Assembly (NCBI GenBank): GCA_947176375.1
Contig: CAMWQM010000018.1
Coordinates: forward strand, 1-35,225
Direction of reading: 5' to 3'
DNA length: 35,225 nucleotides
From: an uncultured Helicobacteraceae bacterium
GTDB lineage: Bacteria; Campylobacterota; Campylobacteria; Campylobacterales; Helicobacteraceae
Shown here: positions 27,137 to 35,225 of the stretch, piece by piece
Layout of the letters: the number at the start of each line of letters is the position of its first letter
Position numbering within the stretch: the first letter of the stretch is position 1
Notes under the pieces: model-generated
Seen by the model: the letters and a program-made list of their open reading frames with translations, nothing else
Told to the model about the DNA's origin: nothing
The model's database searches: none
Made by a program: the position numbers and the translations under genes

Positions 27137-28051
27137 ATGAAATATGCTTTTATATTCCCAGGACAGGGAAGTCAAGCTATTGGTATGGGAAAAGATTTTT
27201 ATGAAAACTATGCTTTAGCAAAAGAGCTTTTTGATAATGCTAGTGATATTTTAAAGATTGATATGAAAAGTCTTTTATTTGAAGAAAATGACAATATCAA
27301 TCAAACAAAATTCACACAAAGTGCAATCTTGCTAGTTAGCTATATTGCATATAAACTTTTTAATGAGCAAAATAAAGCTAAACCTATTTTTGCGCTTGGG
27401 CATTCATTGGGAGAAATTAGTGCAAATCTGGTCTCTAATGCTATGAGCTTTGAGAGTGCAATTAATCTTGTTTATAAAAGAGGTGAGCTAATGCAGAGGG
27501 CTTGTGAAAATGTAGATGCTGGAATGGCTGTTGTAATTGGAATTGATGATAAATCCTTACAAGATTTTTGCAAAGAAAATCAAAATATTTGGTGCGCAAA
27601 TTATAATAGTGATGGGCAAAGTGTCCTAGCAGGTAGCAAAGAAGCACTGTTTAAAGCAGAAGAGAATATCAAAAAAATTGGTGCAAAAAGATTTTTAATT
27701 CTTCCTATGTCTGTTGCTAGCCATTGTCCGTTATTAAGCAGTATATTAGAGGATTTTAGAGAGATTTTAGATAAATCATTAATAGATAATTTTGATTTTG
27801 AGATAATCTCAAATGCCACAGTGGAAACTTATAGCTCAAAAGCTAAAGCTATAGATTTACTCACTAGACAACTTGTAGAACCTGTTTTTTATAAACAATC
27901 TATTTTAAATAATCAAGATAGAATTGATTGCTTCATAGAGTTTGGCTATGGAAGCGTTCTAAAAGGTCTAAATAAAAGAATTAGCTCAAAACCGACATAT
28001 AGTATAGGCGATATTAAAAGCCTAGAATCTACACTAAATGAATTAAATTAA
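27137..28051 (+). CDS. fabD: Malonyl-CoA:ACP transacylase
   Basis: Transfers malonyl from CoA to ACP to start each fatty-acid elongation cycle. In 304 aa: FPGQGSQ (7-13), the nucleophile Ser90 in GHSLGE, Arg115 in KRGELMQ that holds the malonyl carboxylate, and catalytic His196 in ASHCPL. ATG with AAGGG upstream. Followed by mtn after 11 bp; this pair is also adjacent in H. pylori and C. jejuni. Confidence 0.97.
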   Translation: MKYAFIFPGQGSQAIGMGKDFYENYALAKELFDNASDILKIDMKSLLFEENDNINQTKFTQSAILLVSYIAYKLFNEQNKAKPIFALGHSLGEISANLVSNAMSFESAINLVYKRGELMQRACENVDAGMAVVIGIDDKSLQDFCKENQNIWCANYNSDGQSVLAGSKEALFKAEENIKKIGAKRFLILPMSVASHCPLLSSILEDFREILDKSLIDNFDFEIISNATVETYSSKAKAIDLLTRQLVEPVFYKQSILNNQDRIDCFIEFGYGSVLKGLNKRISSKPTYSIGDIKSLESTLNELN

Positions 28052-28062
28052 AGAATCTAAAA

Positions 28063-28761
28063 ATGAAAAAAACAATAGCGATAATAGGAGCAATGAGAGA
28101 GGAGATAGCCCCGCTTTTAGAATCTTTTGGTAGATACAAGAGCATTGATTTTGGTGGAAATACCTACTATCAATTAGAATATAAAAATTACACAATAATA
28201 ATTGCTTATAGCAAAATAGGCAAGATTCACGCTGCACTAACCTGCTCTACTATGATTTTACATTTTAATGCTGATTGTGTGATTTTTACAGGTGTGGCTG
28301 GTGGGTTAGATTCCACCCTTAAAATAGGTGATATTGTCCTTGCTACTTCGCTTTGTCAATATGATGTGGATATTAGCGCATTTGGACATCCGCTTGGCTT
28401 TATCCCTGAAAGTAGCATTTATATAAATACAAACAAAGAGCTAAATGATATTGTAAAAAAAGTGGCAAAAGAGAATAATCTAGCGATAAAAGAGGGAATT
28501 ATTGCTTCTGGTGATAGCTTTATTTTTAGCAATGATAAGAAAAAGTGGATTATTGATAATTTCAAGGCTTGTGCGGTTGAAATGGAAGGAGCTAGCATAG
28601 CTGTCGTAGCAAGTCTTCTCAATGTGCCATTTTGCGTTATTCGCTCAATTAGCGATGGTGCTGATGATAATGCAAATATAAGCTTTGATGAATTTTTAGT
28701 AAATTCCGCATCAAAAAGTGCAAAACTCGTGCTTTCAATAATCGATAATATGCCTAGTTAG
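28063..28761 (+). CDS. mtn: 5'-methylthioadenosine/S-adenosylhomocysteine nucleosidase (MTAN)
   Basis: Cleaves adenine from methylthioadenosine, S-adenosylhomocysteine and, in Helicobacter and Campylobacter, 6-amino-6-deoxyfutalosine on the menaquinone pathway. The 232 aa show IGAMREEI (acid Glu), VFTGVAGGLD-type segment (about 73-83), AVEMEGASIA (171-180) and SISDGADD with the catalytic Asp198. Weak ribosome-binding site, so it is probably read with fabD. Ends the conserved block that began at parA. Confidence 0.96.
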   Translation: MKKTIAIIGAMREEIAPLLESFGRYKSIDFGGNTYYQLEYKNYTIIIAYSKIGKIHAALTCSTMILHFNADCVIFTGVAGGLDSTLKIGDIVLATSLCQYDVDISAFGHPLGFIPESSIYINTNKELNDIVKKVAKENNLAIKEGIIASGDSFIFSNDKKKWIIDNFKACAVEMEGASIAVVASLLNVPFCVIRSISDGADDNANISFDEFLVNSASKSAKLVLSIIDNMPS

Positions 28762-28946
28762 AAAGTTTCCATTTAAAGATTCTACTTCAAAAACTCTATT
28801 TGATAAAAATATATTTTTTAGATTATAAATTTAATTATTTTTAATATTTAGATTCTAATTTTTATAGATTGTTTAATTGAAAAATATTGTTACACAATTC
28901 TTACACATATTTTAGCAAACCTTGCACATTATGGTATGAAATATTA

Positions 28947-28987
28947 AATTATTTAATCCTATACTAGCTTTAGTATAATTATTTAAT
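28947..28987. repeat. Direct repeats flanking a hairpin
   Basis: AATTATTTAAT occurs at 28947-28957 and 28977-28987. Between them TATACTA (28960-28966) and TAGTATA (28971-28977) form a 7-bp stem with a 4-nt loop. Could be an mtn 3' end structure, a regulator site or a footprint of a past insertion; no T-tract follows. Confidence 0.4.
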
Positions 28988-28994
28988 ATATTTT

Positions 28995-29276
28995 AATATT
29001 TCAGAAAATAGTGAGCTTGAATTTTTACTAAAAGAAAAGTCTTATATTGATGAAACATACACACAATAATTAATTTAAAAGATGAGATAATTACAACCAT
29101 AAGGCTATTTGATGAGCTTTATTATAATTCTTTATAGAGATTTGCTAGAAAAATCATGCGCACCAAAAAAACGATATTAGAGCTAAATATACAAAAATCT
29201 AAAAACAAAAGCAGAAGATATGTTTAAAGAACTATACACTGCCAAACAAAATAAAGACTTAGAACAAATAAAATAA
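28995..29276 (+). pseudogene. Decayed unidentified gene remnant
   Basis: Short coding-like pieces in alternating frames: NSELEFLLKEKSYIDETYTQ then stop at 29067-29069; in another frame LKDEIITTIRLFDELYYNSL, a TAG, then RFARKIMRTKKTILELNIQK; and back in the first frame KAEDMFKELYTAKQNKDLEQ, ending TAA at 29274-29276. Charged, helical character and similar spacing suggest one former protein broken by frameshifts and stops. The family is not recognised. Chance reading of AT-rich DNA cannot be excluded. Confidence 0.35.
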
Positions 29277-29593
29277 ATACTAAAATGCCCTTTTAGCCAA
29301 ACATCTTAAAATTAGTTTAAAATAGAATCTAACCTAATTTTTTATAAATTATTAATGATTTTATCGCAAACTTGCGTTTATAACTTTTAAAAATAGCAAT
29401 AAGTAAAAAACTAAAAGCAATCAAAGAAGCAATTTTATGGATAAATTTTAAAATGCTTTATAGCTTTTCTAGGCTATCCAACAAATTTATTTTAATGAGG
29501 TAAATTAGATTCTCTAATCTTTAAATACTTTTCTTATTTTTAAATTGATTTATGATAGACTTTTAGTCATTTCTTTAGGGAGGTTATCTAGGA

Positions 29594-30319
29594 ATGAAAG
29601 CTTACTTTTTTGCTACCTGTCTTGGCGGGGTAGCCTACTCAAATACTTGCATAAATGCCATAAAATTACTTCAAAAAGAAGGTGTAGAAATCATCTTTAA
29701 AAAAGACCAGACTTGTTGCGGACAACCTAGCTTTAACTCTGGTTACTATGATTATAGCCAACAAATCGCACTTCATAATATTAAATTATTTAATGAGCCT
29801 TATCCTGTCATTGTGCCATCAGGCTCGTGTGCGGGAGTTATGAAAGTGGACTATTTAGAGCTTTTTGCAGATAGTGGTGATTATGCAATGGTAAAGGAAT
29901 TTAGCTCTAGAGTGTATGAATTAAGCGATTTTTTACTAAAAGAATTAAAAGTCAATTATGAGGATAAAGGCGAGAAAGTAAAGGTTGCTTGGCATTCTAA
30001 CTGCCACGCTTTGAGAGTTGCAAAAAGTGTAGGATCTTCTAAAAGCCTAATTCGTCAGCTAAAAAATGTAGAGTTAATAGAACTGGAAAGAGAGGAGGAG
30101 TGCTGTGGATTTGGCGGAACATTCTCAATAAAAGAGCCAGAAATATCAAATGCAATGGTGCAAGATAAAATCAAAGATATACAAGATAGAAATGTAGAAT
30201 ACCTAGTATCAGGCGATGCAGGATGCTTGATGAATATTAGTGGTGCAATGCAGAAAAATAATGTAAATGTAAAACCCATTCATTTGTATGATTTCATAGC
30301 ACAAAGAATAAACCTCTAA
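29594..30319 (+). CDS. lutA: L-lactate oxidation protein LutA (CCG-domain)
   Basis: Part of the LutABC iron-sulphur complex that oxidises L-lactate to pyruvate and feeds electrons to the quinone pool. The 241-aa protein has two cysteine-rich CCG domains, with TCCGQPSFNSG (40-50) and ECCGFGGTFS (169-178) as the paired cluster/active-site motifs, and further cysteines at SGSCAG and SNCH. AGGA lies just before the ATG, with a stronger GGGAGG 12-15 nt upstream. 13 bp before lutB. The name reflects family; glycolate-type CCG proteins are similar, but the three-gene context points to LutABC. Confidence 0.94.
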   Translation: MKAYFFATCLGGVAYSNTCINAIKLLQKEGVEIIFKKDQTCCGQPSFNSGYYDYSQQIALHNIKLFNEPYPVIVPSGSCAGVMKVDYLELFADSGDYAMVKEFSSRVYELSDFLLKELKVNYEDKGEKVKVAWHSNCHALRVAKSVGSSKSLIRQLKNVELIELEREEECCGFGGTFSIKEPEISNAMVQDKIKDIQDRNVEYLVSGDAGCLMNISGAMQKNNVNVKPIHLYDFIAQRINL

Positions 30320-30332
30320 AAAGGAAATAGAT

Positions 30333-31787
30333 ATGAGCAATAGCAGTCAATTTCACTCTAGCAATGAGTATGAAAACATAGTAAATTCAAAATTAAATGA
30401 TGCACAATTAAGACAAAACCTTCAATCTGTAATGAAAACCCTAAAGCAAAACAGGAAAAATACCATTGCATCGCGTTATACAAAATGGGAAGAGTTACGA
30501 GAGCTTGGAAGAAAAGTTAAGCAAAATGCTCTCTCAAAACTTCCTAGCTTACTAGAAAAATTTGAACAAAATGCAATCAAAAATGGTTTTAAGATTCACT
30601 GGGCAAGAGATAGCAAAGAAGCAAATAAAATAATCCTCTCTTTGATGCAAAAAAACAGCTCAAATGTGATTTTAAAAGGTAAATCTATGGCGAGTGAGGA
30701 GATTCACCTAAATGCCTATTTGAAAGAAAATAATATAAATGCACTTGAGACAGATTTAGGTGAGTTAATAATCCAGCTAATTGATGAGCCACCTGTGCAT
30801 ATTGTCGCTCCTGCGATTCACAAAAATCGCTATGAGATTGGAAAAATTTTTAAGGATAAATTAAATGCGAAGCTAGAATCTGAACCAGAAAAGCTAAACG
30901 GAATCGCAAGAGAACATTTAAGAAAAGAATTTAAAAGCTTTAAAATTGGCTTATCAGGCGTAAATTTTGCAATAGCAAATGAGGGTGCTATATGGCTAAT
31001 TGAAAATGAAGGCAATGGTAGGATGAGCACCACTGCGTGTGATATTCACATAGCAATATGCGGGATTGAAAAAGTTGTTGAGAGTTTTGAAGATGCAAGT
31101 ATTTTAGATCTATTGCTTGTACCGAGTGCTACAGGTGCGAATATTAGCTGTTATAACAACATCATAGGTAGCCCTAGACAAAGCGATGAGTTAGATGGAC
31201 CAAAAGAAGTGCATATCATTATGCTTGATAATAATCGCTCTAGAATTCTAAGTGATTCACACTATTACCGCTCTTTAAGCTGTATTCGTTGTGGGACTTG
31301 CCTAAATCACTGCCCTGTATATGATAAAATCGGTGGGCATGCATATCTCTCCACATATCCTGGACCTATTGGTGAGGTTATTTCGCCACAAATTTTTGGA
31401 ATAGATAATTATGCTCCTATGCTAAATTTATGTTCGCTCTGCGGGCGTTGCTCAGAAGTCTGTCCTGTTAAGATTCCACTAGCAGAATTAATTAGAGATT
31501 TGCGTAGTGAAAAAGCAGGAGAAGGACGAGGTGGAATAGTAGGATATAGTGAAGTGCATAGAAACAAAACAGAGAAAAATAGCTTTGCAGTTTTTGCAAA
31601 TATCGCTACAAGTGGTGCTAAATGGCGTATGCTATTATGGCAAGTGCGAATCTTTGGCGGAATGGGAAAAATCTTTGGCAATCTTATTCCGGGATTAAAT
31701 CTCTGGCTAAAATATAGAAGCTATCCTAAACTTGATGCGAGTTTGCACTCTAGGGTAAAAGAATTAAAAGGAGTGATTTATGAGTAG
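30333..31787 (+). CDS. lutB: L-lactate oxidation iron-sulphur protein LutB
   Basis: Electron-transfer subunit of LutABC, 484 aa. An N-terminal LUD-type domain (about 70-305; GKSMASEEIHLN, ETDLGELIIQL, ANEGAIWLIENEGNGRM) is followed by two [4Fe-4S] motifs: Cys 317/320/323 with 327, and Cys 367/370/373 with 377. The C-terminal region continues with RSEKAGEGRGG and a hydrophobic tail. AAGGAAATAG precedes the ATG. Overlaps lutC by 8 bp. Confidence 0.95.
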   Translation: MSNSSQFHSSNEYENIVNSKLNDAQLRQNLQSVMKTLKQNRKNTIASRYTKWEELRELGRKVKQNALSKLPSLLEKFEQNAIKNGFKIHWARDSKEANKIILSLMQKNSSNVILKGKSMASEEIHLNAYLKENNINALETDLGELIIQLIDEPPVHIVAPAIHKNRYEIGKIFKDKLNAKLESEPEKLNGIAREHLRKEFKSFKIGLSGVNFAIANEGAIWLIENEGNGRMSTTACDIHIAICGIEKVVESFEDASILDLLLVPSATGANISCYNNIIGSPRQSDELDGPKEVHIIMLDNNRSRILSDSHYYRSLSCIRCGTCLNHCPVYDKIGGHAYLSTYPGPIGEVISPQIFGIDNYAPMLNLCSLCGRCSEVCPVKIPLAELIRDLRSEKAGEGRGGIVGYSEVHRNKTEKNSFAVFANIATSGAKWRMLLWQVRIFGGMGKIFGNLIPGLNLWLKYRSYPKLDASLHSRVKELKGVIYE

Positions 31788-32409
31788 AGAGGCAATTTTA
31801 TCAAATGTAAGAAATGCGCTAGAACAAAACAAACTTAACAATGCAAATAGAGACTACAAAGATTTAATAAAACATAGCAGCGATAATATTGTTCAAGAAT
31901 ATATAACAATGCAGACTGCAAACAAGGGCATTGTAGTCGAGAGTAAAGATATTTTAAACGACATAAAAGAAATTCTAACAAAACTGGAATCTAAAAAGAT
32001 TCTATACACTCTTGATATGGCAGACATAGCCAAAGATTTAGAATCTACGAAAGAATTTGACATTAAACCTTATGATAAAAGTGTAGATTCTATAAGAGAT
32101 GAGCTTTTTAATACAGATACTTCTATAATTAGAGCAAAGTGTGGAGTGGCTGATTTAGGCATATTTGGCGTTGTGTCTTCTAGTCTCCATCCTAGACTTG
32201 CTTCACTTATCACTAAAAATTGTATTATCATTTTGGATAAAAAAGATATAGTGCAAAGCCTGAATGATGGGATAAACAAGCTAAAAGGAAATGATAAATT
32301 ACCTAGCAACATAATTTTTATAGCAGGACCATCAAGGACAGCAGATATTGAGCTTAAAACGGTCTTTGGAGTTCATGGACCACAACAAACTTATATAATT
32401 TTGATATGA
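31780..32409 (+). CDS. lutC: L-lactate oxidation protein LutC (LUD domain)
   Basis: Small LUD-domain subunit of 209 aa. The C-terminal half holds the usual core: AKCGVADLGIFGVVSS, HPRLASLITKNCIIILDKKDIV and AGPSRTADIELKTVFGVHGP, the last being the diagnostic LutC segment. Its ATG has AAAGGAG upstream inside lutB, and its stop overlaps the yaaA start (ATGA). Confidence 0.94.
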   Translation: MSREAILSNVRNALEQNKLNNANRDYKDLIKHSSDNIVQEYITMQTANKGIVVESKDILNDIKEILTKLESKKILYTLDMADIAKDLESTKEFDIKPYDKSVDSIRDELFNTDTSIIRAKCGVADLGIFGVVSSSLHPRLASLITKNCIIILDKKDIVQSLNDGINKLKGNDKLPSNIIFIAGPSRTADIELKTVFGVHGPQQTYIILI

Positions 32410-33116
32410 AAATACTTTTTAGCCCTAGTGAGGAAAAGAATTTTATTTATAAAGAAAATTGCAATGAGCCTTTTTCTTTTTTACAAGACTTGCTCTTTGG
32501 TGCTAACGTGAGGGAGGATTTTGTAAAGAATTATTTGAAGTATCTAAAAGATTCCACCACAAATGAGCTTTCTAAGATTCTTGGTATGAAAAATATCTCA
32601 CTAGATAAATTAAGTGCCGCAAGCAACCTACACACTGCAAATACAATAGAATCTATTTTGCTTTATAATGGCGTAGCTTTTAAGGCACTTGATATTAGCA
32701 GTTTGCCAAAAGATTCGCTTAATTTTCTATTTGACAATGTCCTAATTTTTAGCAATCTTTTTGGTTGTATTCGTGCTAACGATAAGATTCCATACTATAA
32801 ACTAAAACAAGGAGAAACTTTCTTTAAAAATAGTATTTTTAGTCTATATGATAGATTTAAAGAACCGCTCTTTGAGTATCTCAAGGATTCTGATGTGCTA
32901 GATTTGAGAGCGGAATTTTATATCAAAGCTTTCGCTCTGCCCTATCCACACACCAAAGCGGAATTTTACAAAAATAATAAAAAAGTCTCTCATCAATCAA
33001 AGCATTATCGTGGATTATTACTTCGGAATCTTGCATTAAATAAAAAAGAGCCTTTCAAAATAAGAGATATTAAGCAAAATGGCTTTATTAAAATCATTCA
33101 ATATGAAGTGGATTAG
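32406..33116 (+). CDS. yaaA: YaaA-family peroxide-stress protein
   Basis: A 236-aa protein of the YaaA (DUF328) family, which in Escherichia coli lowers free iron and damage during peroxide stress; recent structures show a DNA-binding fold. The N-terminus ILFSPSEEKN, the middle ILLYNGVAFKALD and VLIFSNLFGCIRANDKIPYYKL, and the C-terminal SHQSKHYRGLLLR (HARG-like) match. Coupled to lutC by a 4-bp overlap. The association with lactate oxidation, a source of H2O2 in some enzymes, is an inference. Confidence 0.88.
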   Translation: MKILFSPSEEKNFIYKENCNEPFSFLQDLLFGANVREDFVKNYLKYLKDSTTNELSKILGMKNISLDKLSAASNLHTANTIESILLYNGVAFKALDISSLPKDSLNFLFDNVLIFSNLFGCIRANDKIPYYKLKQGETFFKNSIFSLYDRFKEPLFEYLKDSDVLDLRAEFYIKAFALPYPHTKAEFYKNNKKVSHQSKHYRGLLLRNLALNKKEPFKIRDIKQNGFIKIIQYEVD

Positions 33117-33147
33117 CTAACTCTCTTTTATTTTATGATAAAGATAT

Positions 33148-33153
33148 TATAAT
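33148..33153 (+). promoter_or_regulatory. Putative -10 element for the MshQ-like gene
   Basis: GATATTATAATTGC contains TATAAT at 33148-33153, 26 nt before the ATG at 33180, with AGGG between. It sits in the 63-bp gap after yaaA, so the gene can be transcribed on its own. Confidence 0.5.
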
Positions 33154-33179
33154 TGCATAAAAATTTTAGGGTTTAAAAT

Positions 33180-35069
33180 ATGAAAAAAATTTTATTTATC
33201 ATTTTATTTTATATATTTTCTAATGCAAATGATGTTGTGTTAAATCAAGCTCCGCTAATAGTTGAATTTGATGTTTTTAAAGAAGCAGAAAAAATCTGCA
33301 ATGGAAGTGATTATACAAAGCTTAATTGCCTAGTTAGTAATCTAAAACCTTATAGCAATAGAATCTACACAAAAAAAAGTGGCACAAATGGAAAAATTAG
33401 CGTGATTTTCTACGCACTCTCAAGTGATGGTAAAATCACATATCCACAAAATATTAGCTCTAAAACCTGCGAATTTATCGATACATTAGGAAAAAGATTC
33501 CACTCCAAACTTAATGGAAATGGCTTTAGCTATGTGCTAAATTATAACTTTAGCGCCTCATCATCGCTAAGCAAAGCTCAAATCTATTGTAAATTCACAG
33601 ATAAAGATAAAGTGATTTCTCAAACCACACAGCCAATTAGTGTAATTCCAAATGATTTTGATATGAAGCTAACGATAAAAACCGCTCAGGATTCGCTCTA
33701 CACTTTAAATACACAAGAGATTTTATCTCCAAATATTTCTCAAAGTGAAGCACAAAACTATCAAAATGTAAATAATGTAGATTTTGTTCTAAAGCCTCAA
33801 AACTATATAATAAATATCAATAATAACGCCATTGCAAGGACAATAAATGGTGAAATTGATAGAGGATTTAGTGATTCTCTAATTCCACTTTCAATTAGAT
33901 TTAGTAGAGATAATGGCTTGTGTAACCCTGTGGGTGAGAGCATAAATGGGAGATTTAGCTTTAAGAATGGAAAATTTGTTTATAACAATGTAAATATCAA
34001 TTTTCTTGATGTCGCAAGCGGTGAGCTAGAAATAATGCTAGAACATAGTCTAGATAAAGATGATAGGGAAAATGGCAAATGTCTCCTAGCTCAACCACAA
34101 ACTAAAGATATAACAAATGCAGGAAAGATTCCGTGTCAAAAGCCTATAACAATCAAAAAAAGAATTGAAATTGTGCCTTACTCATTCTTTGTTACTTTGG
34201 AAAATAATGGCAGACAAATTTATTACAATCAGCACACTTTTATTCCTGCTATTTTACACCTACCAACTGCAAAACTTCAATTTAGTGCGATAAATAATAG
34301 AAACCAAATACTAAAAAACTTTACAAAAGACTGTTATGCGAGAGATTTAAGCATTAAGCTAGAGGATAATAAAAATAATCTTGTTTTTATTAATGAAAAT
34401 ATTCCAGATTCGATCTTACCAAAAGATACTTTTCTACAAGATTCTAAATCACAAATTATCCGCAAACTCTCAAGTAGTGGGATAAATGATAGGGATTTAA
34501 CACCACTTGACTTATTCAATTCTAATGTGATAAATCTAAATGATACATTTTTAAAAATAGGATTCCCAAATAATGATGTAAAATATCCTGTCTATCAAAT
34601 CAAACCAAAAATTACTAACGATTGGCGTATCGCCCTAATGCGTGGCAGAATCTCACTTATAAAAAATACAAATGAAAGTGCTGCATTGGTGGCAAATCCA
34701 AAGATTCAATATGAAATTTTCTGCAAAAGCCCAACTTGCAAGATAGTGGATATTGAGAGCGTTTTATCTCCATATACTAGACTGCCAAAATCTAATTTTA
34801 ATGATTGGTTTATAAACACCGCTCATCCCACAAATCTAAAGGTTTTGGAAAATAATTTAGCCCTGCCCAGTGAAATAAGCATATATTCAATTGGTAATAT
34901 AGTAAATGGGATCCAAACTCTAGCCCTACAATCTAGCCAAAAAGGCAATTTTGATATAAAAATAAAGCAAGGACTTGGAGCAGAGGACTTCGCCTTATTT
35001 TTATATTTTGCACCCAACTATGCAAATATCCGCGAAGATCTAGGCATAAGCACTAAAATTAGCTTTTAA
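33180..35069 (+). CDS. Secreted MshQ-like (DUF6701-type) protein
   Basis: A 629-aa protein with a clean signal peptide (about 1-17) and no other membrane span, so exported. Most of it has beta-rich, Asn/Lys/Ser-rich composition and several Cys. The order of elements from about 255 onward recalls the C-terminal region of MshQ: GRFSFKNGKFVYNNVNINF then ASGELEIML (the 'nG....v.ysdvGei.l' part), RIEIVPYSFFVTL (the 'RFvPdhF.v' part), FIPAILHLPTAKLQFSAINN then ILKNFTKDCYARDLSI (the 'l.A.n..g..t.Ny.g.fa' part) and WRIALMRGRISLIKNTNES then IQYEIFCKSPTC (the 'fGRl.l.n..Gse...qYw' part). This is pattern resemblance from memory. MshQ belongs to mannose-sensitive-haemagglutinin pilus loci; no pilin gene is in the window. 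AGGG 7-9 nt before ATG. Function unknown. Confidence 0.6.
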   Translation: MKKILFIILFYIFSNANDVVLNQAPLIVEFDVFKEAEKICNGSDYTKLNCLVSNLKPYSNRIYTKKSGTNGKISVIFYALSSDGKITYPQNISSKTCEFIDTLGKRFHSKLNGNGFSYVLNYNFSASSSLSKAQIYCKFTDKDKVISQTTQPISVIPNDFDMKLTIKTAQDSLYTLNTQEILSPNISQSEAQNYQNVNNVDFVLKPQNYIININNNAIARTINGEIDRGFSDSLIPLSIRFSRDNGLCNPVGESINGRFSFKNGKFVYNNVNINFLDVASGELEIMLEHSLDKDDRENGKCLLAQPQTKDITNAGKIPCQKPITIKKRIEIVPYSFFVTLENNGRQIYYNQHTFIPAILHLPTAKLQFSAINNRNQILKNFTKDCYARDLSIKLEDNKNNLVFINENIPDSILPKDTFLQDSKSQIIRKLSSSGINDRDLTPLDLFNSNVINLNDTFLKIGFPNNDVKYPVYQIKPKITNDWRIALMRGRISLIKNTNESAALVANPKIQYEIFCKSPTCKIVDIESVLSPYTRLPKSNFNDWFINTAHPTNLKVLENNLALPSEISIYSIGNIVNGIQTLALQSSQKGNFDIKIKQGLGAEDFALFLYFAPNYANIREDLGISTKISF

Positions 35070-35225
35070 GTTATTTATTTAGCTAAAATTTTCAAAAATA
35101 AGAAAACTATTTAATAAGCCTTTTAATAATATTTATTAAGAAATTAGATTCTTATTTATAGAAACCAAAATATATTTTTAAAACCTCAATGCACTTATAA
35201 AATACCCAAATTATTGCAATATATA
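35070..35225. other. AT-rich right edge
   Basis: No gene seen. TAAGAA and TTCTTA pair around ATTAGA about 70 bp after the stop, a weak hairpin that could end the transcript. Confidence 0.4.

Larger units (their letters stand above)
28762..29593. other. 832-bp gap without an intact gene
   Basis: AT-rich. The first 230 bp hold no coding frame but carry a direct/inverted repeat at 28947-28987. 28995-29276 looks like a decayed plus-strand gene. 29277-29593 holds no frame; the promoter of lutA must lie near its end, with TATGAT at 29551-29556 as a weak -10 candidate. Confidence 0.55.

Noticed and set aside
28762-29593. tRNA, CRISPR or small-RNA gene in the long gap
   Set aside because: No cloverleaf, no regularly spaced repeats and no convincing promoter-terminator pair were found.

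Overview
The window is AT-rich chromosomal DNA from a member of Campylobacterota, most likely a non-pylori (enterohepatic-type) Helicobacter. Support comes from the four-subunit OorDABC 2-oxoglutarate oxidoreductase, the ATP synthase operon with paired b' and b subunits and no a/c genes, the parA-parB-atp-tol-pal-slyD-fabD-mtn gene order (which, as I recall, matches Cj0100-Cj0117 of Campylobacter jejuni), and the codon and base usage. No tRNA, rRNA, CRISPR array, insertion sequence or prophage gene was seen. Nearly everything intact is recognisable. The less ordinary parts are the gene remnants at 115-894 and 28995-29276, a possible tiny ORF inside a metal/siderophore transporter operon, and a secreted MshQ-like protein at the right end.

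Layout. 1-1119: the tail of an unidentified gene with a hairpin after it, then two decayed minus-strand genes. 1120-3176 (minus): hemD-xseA. 3537-6355 (minus): oorDABC, closed by a hairpin terminator. 6793-8106 (minus): a MATE exporter. 8386-14390 (plus): an amino-acid-binding lipoprotein, then a TonB-dependent receptor, periplasmic binding protein, FecCD permease and ATPase forming an outer- plus inner-membrane uptake route. 14506-28761 (plus): a long, tightly packed housekeeping run of parAB, atpF'FHAGDC, tolQRAB, pal, cpoB, slyD, fabD and mtn. 28762-29593: about 830 bp holding only a decayed remnant and AT-rich repeats. 29594-33116 (plus): lutABC and yaaA, overlapping or closely spaced. 33180-35069 (plus): a secreted MshQ-like protein. 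35070-35225: AT-rich, no gene seen.

How the genes work together. OorDABC feeds 2-oxoglutarate oxidation to a ferredoxin-type carrier, LutABC oxidises L-lactate into the respiratory chain, and the resulting proton gradient drives the F1Fo ATP synthase and the TolQR motor. The Tol-Pal proteins and CpoB maintain the envelope during division. FabD supplies malonyl-ACP. MTAN salvages methylthioadenosine and S-adenosylhomocysteine and, in this group, also serves futalosine-type menaquinone synthesis. The receptor-ABC cluster imports a TonB-dependent substrate (iron-siderophore, haem, cobalamin or nickel chelate; not resolvable from sequence). Identifications rest on motif reading by eye without database searches.
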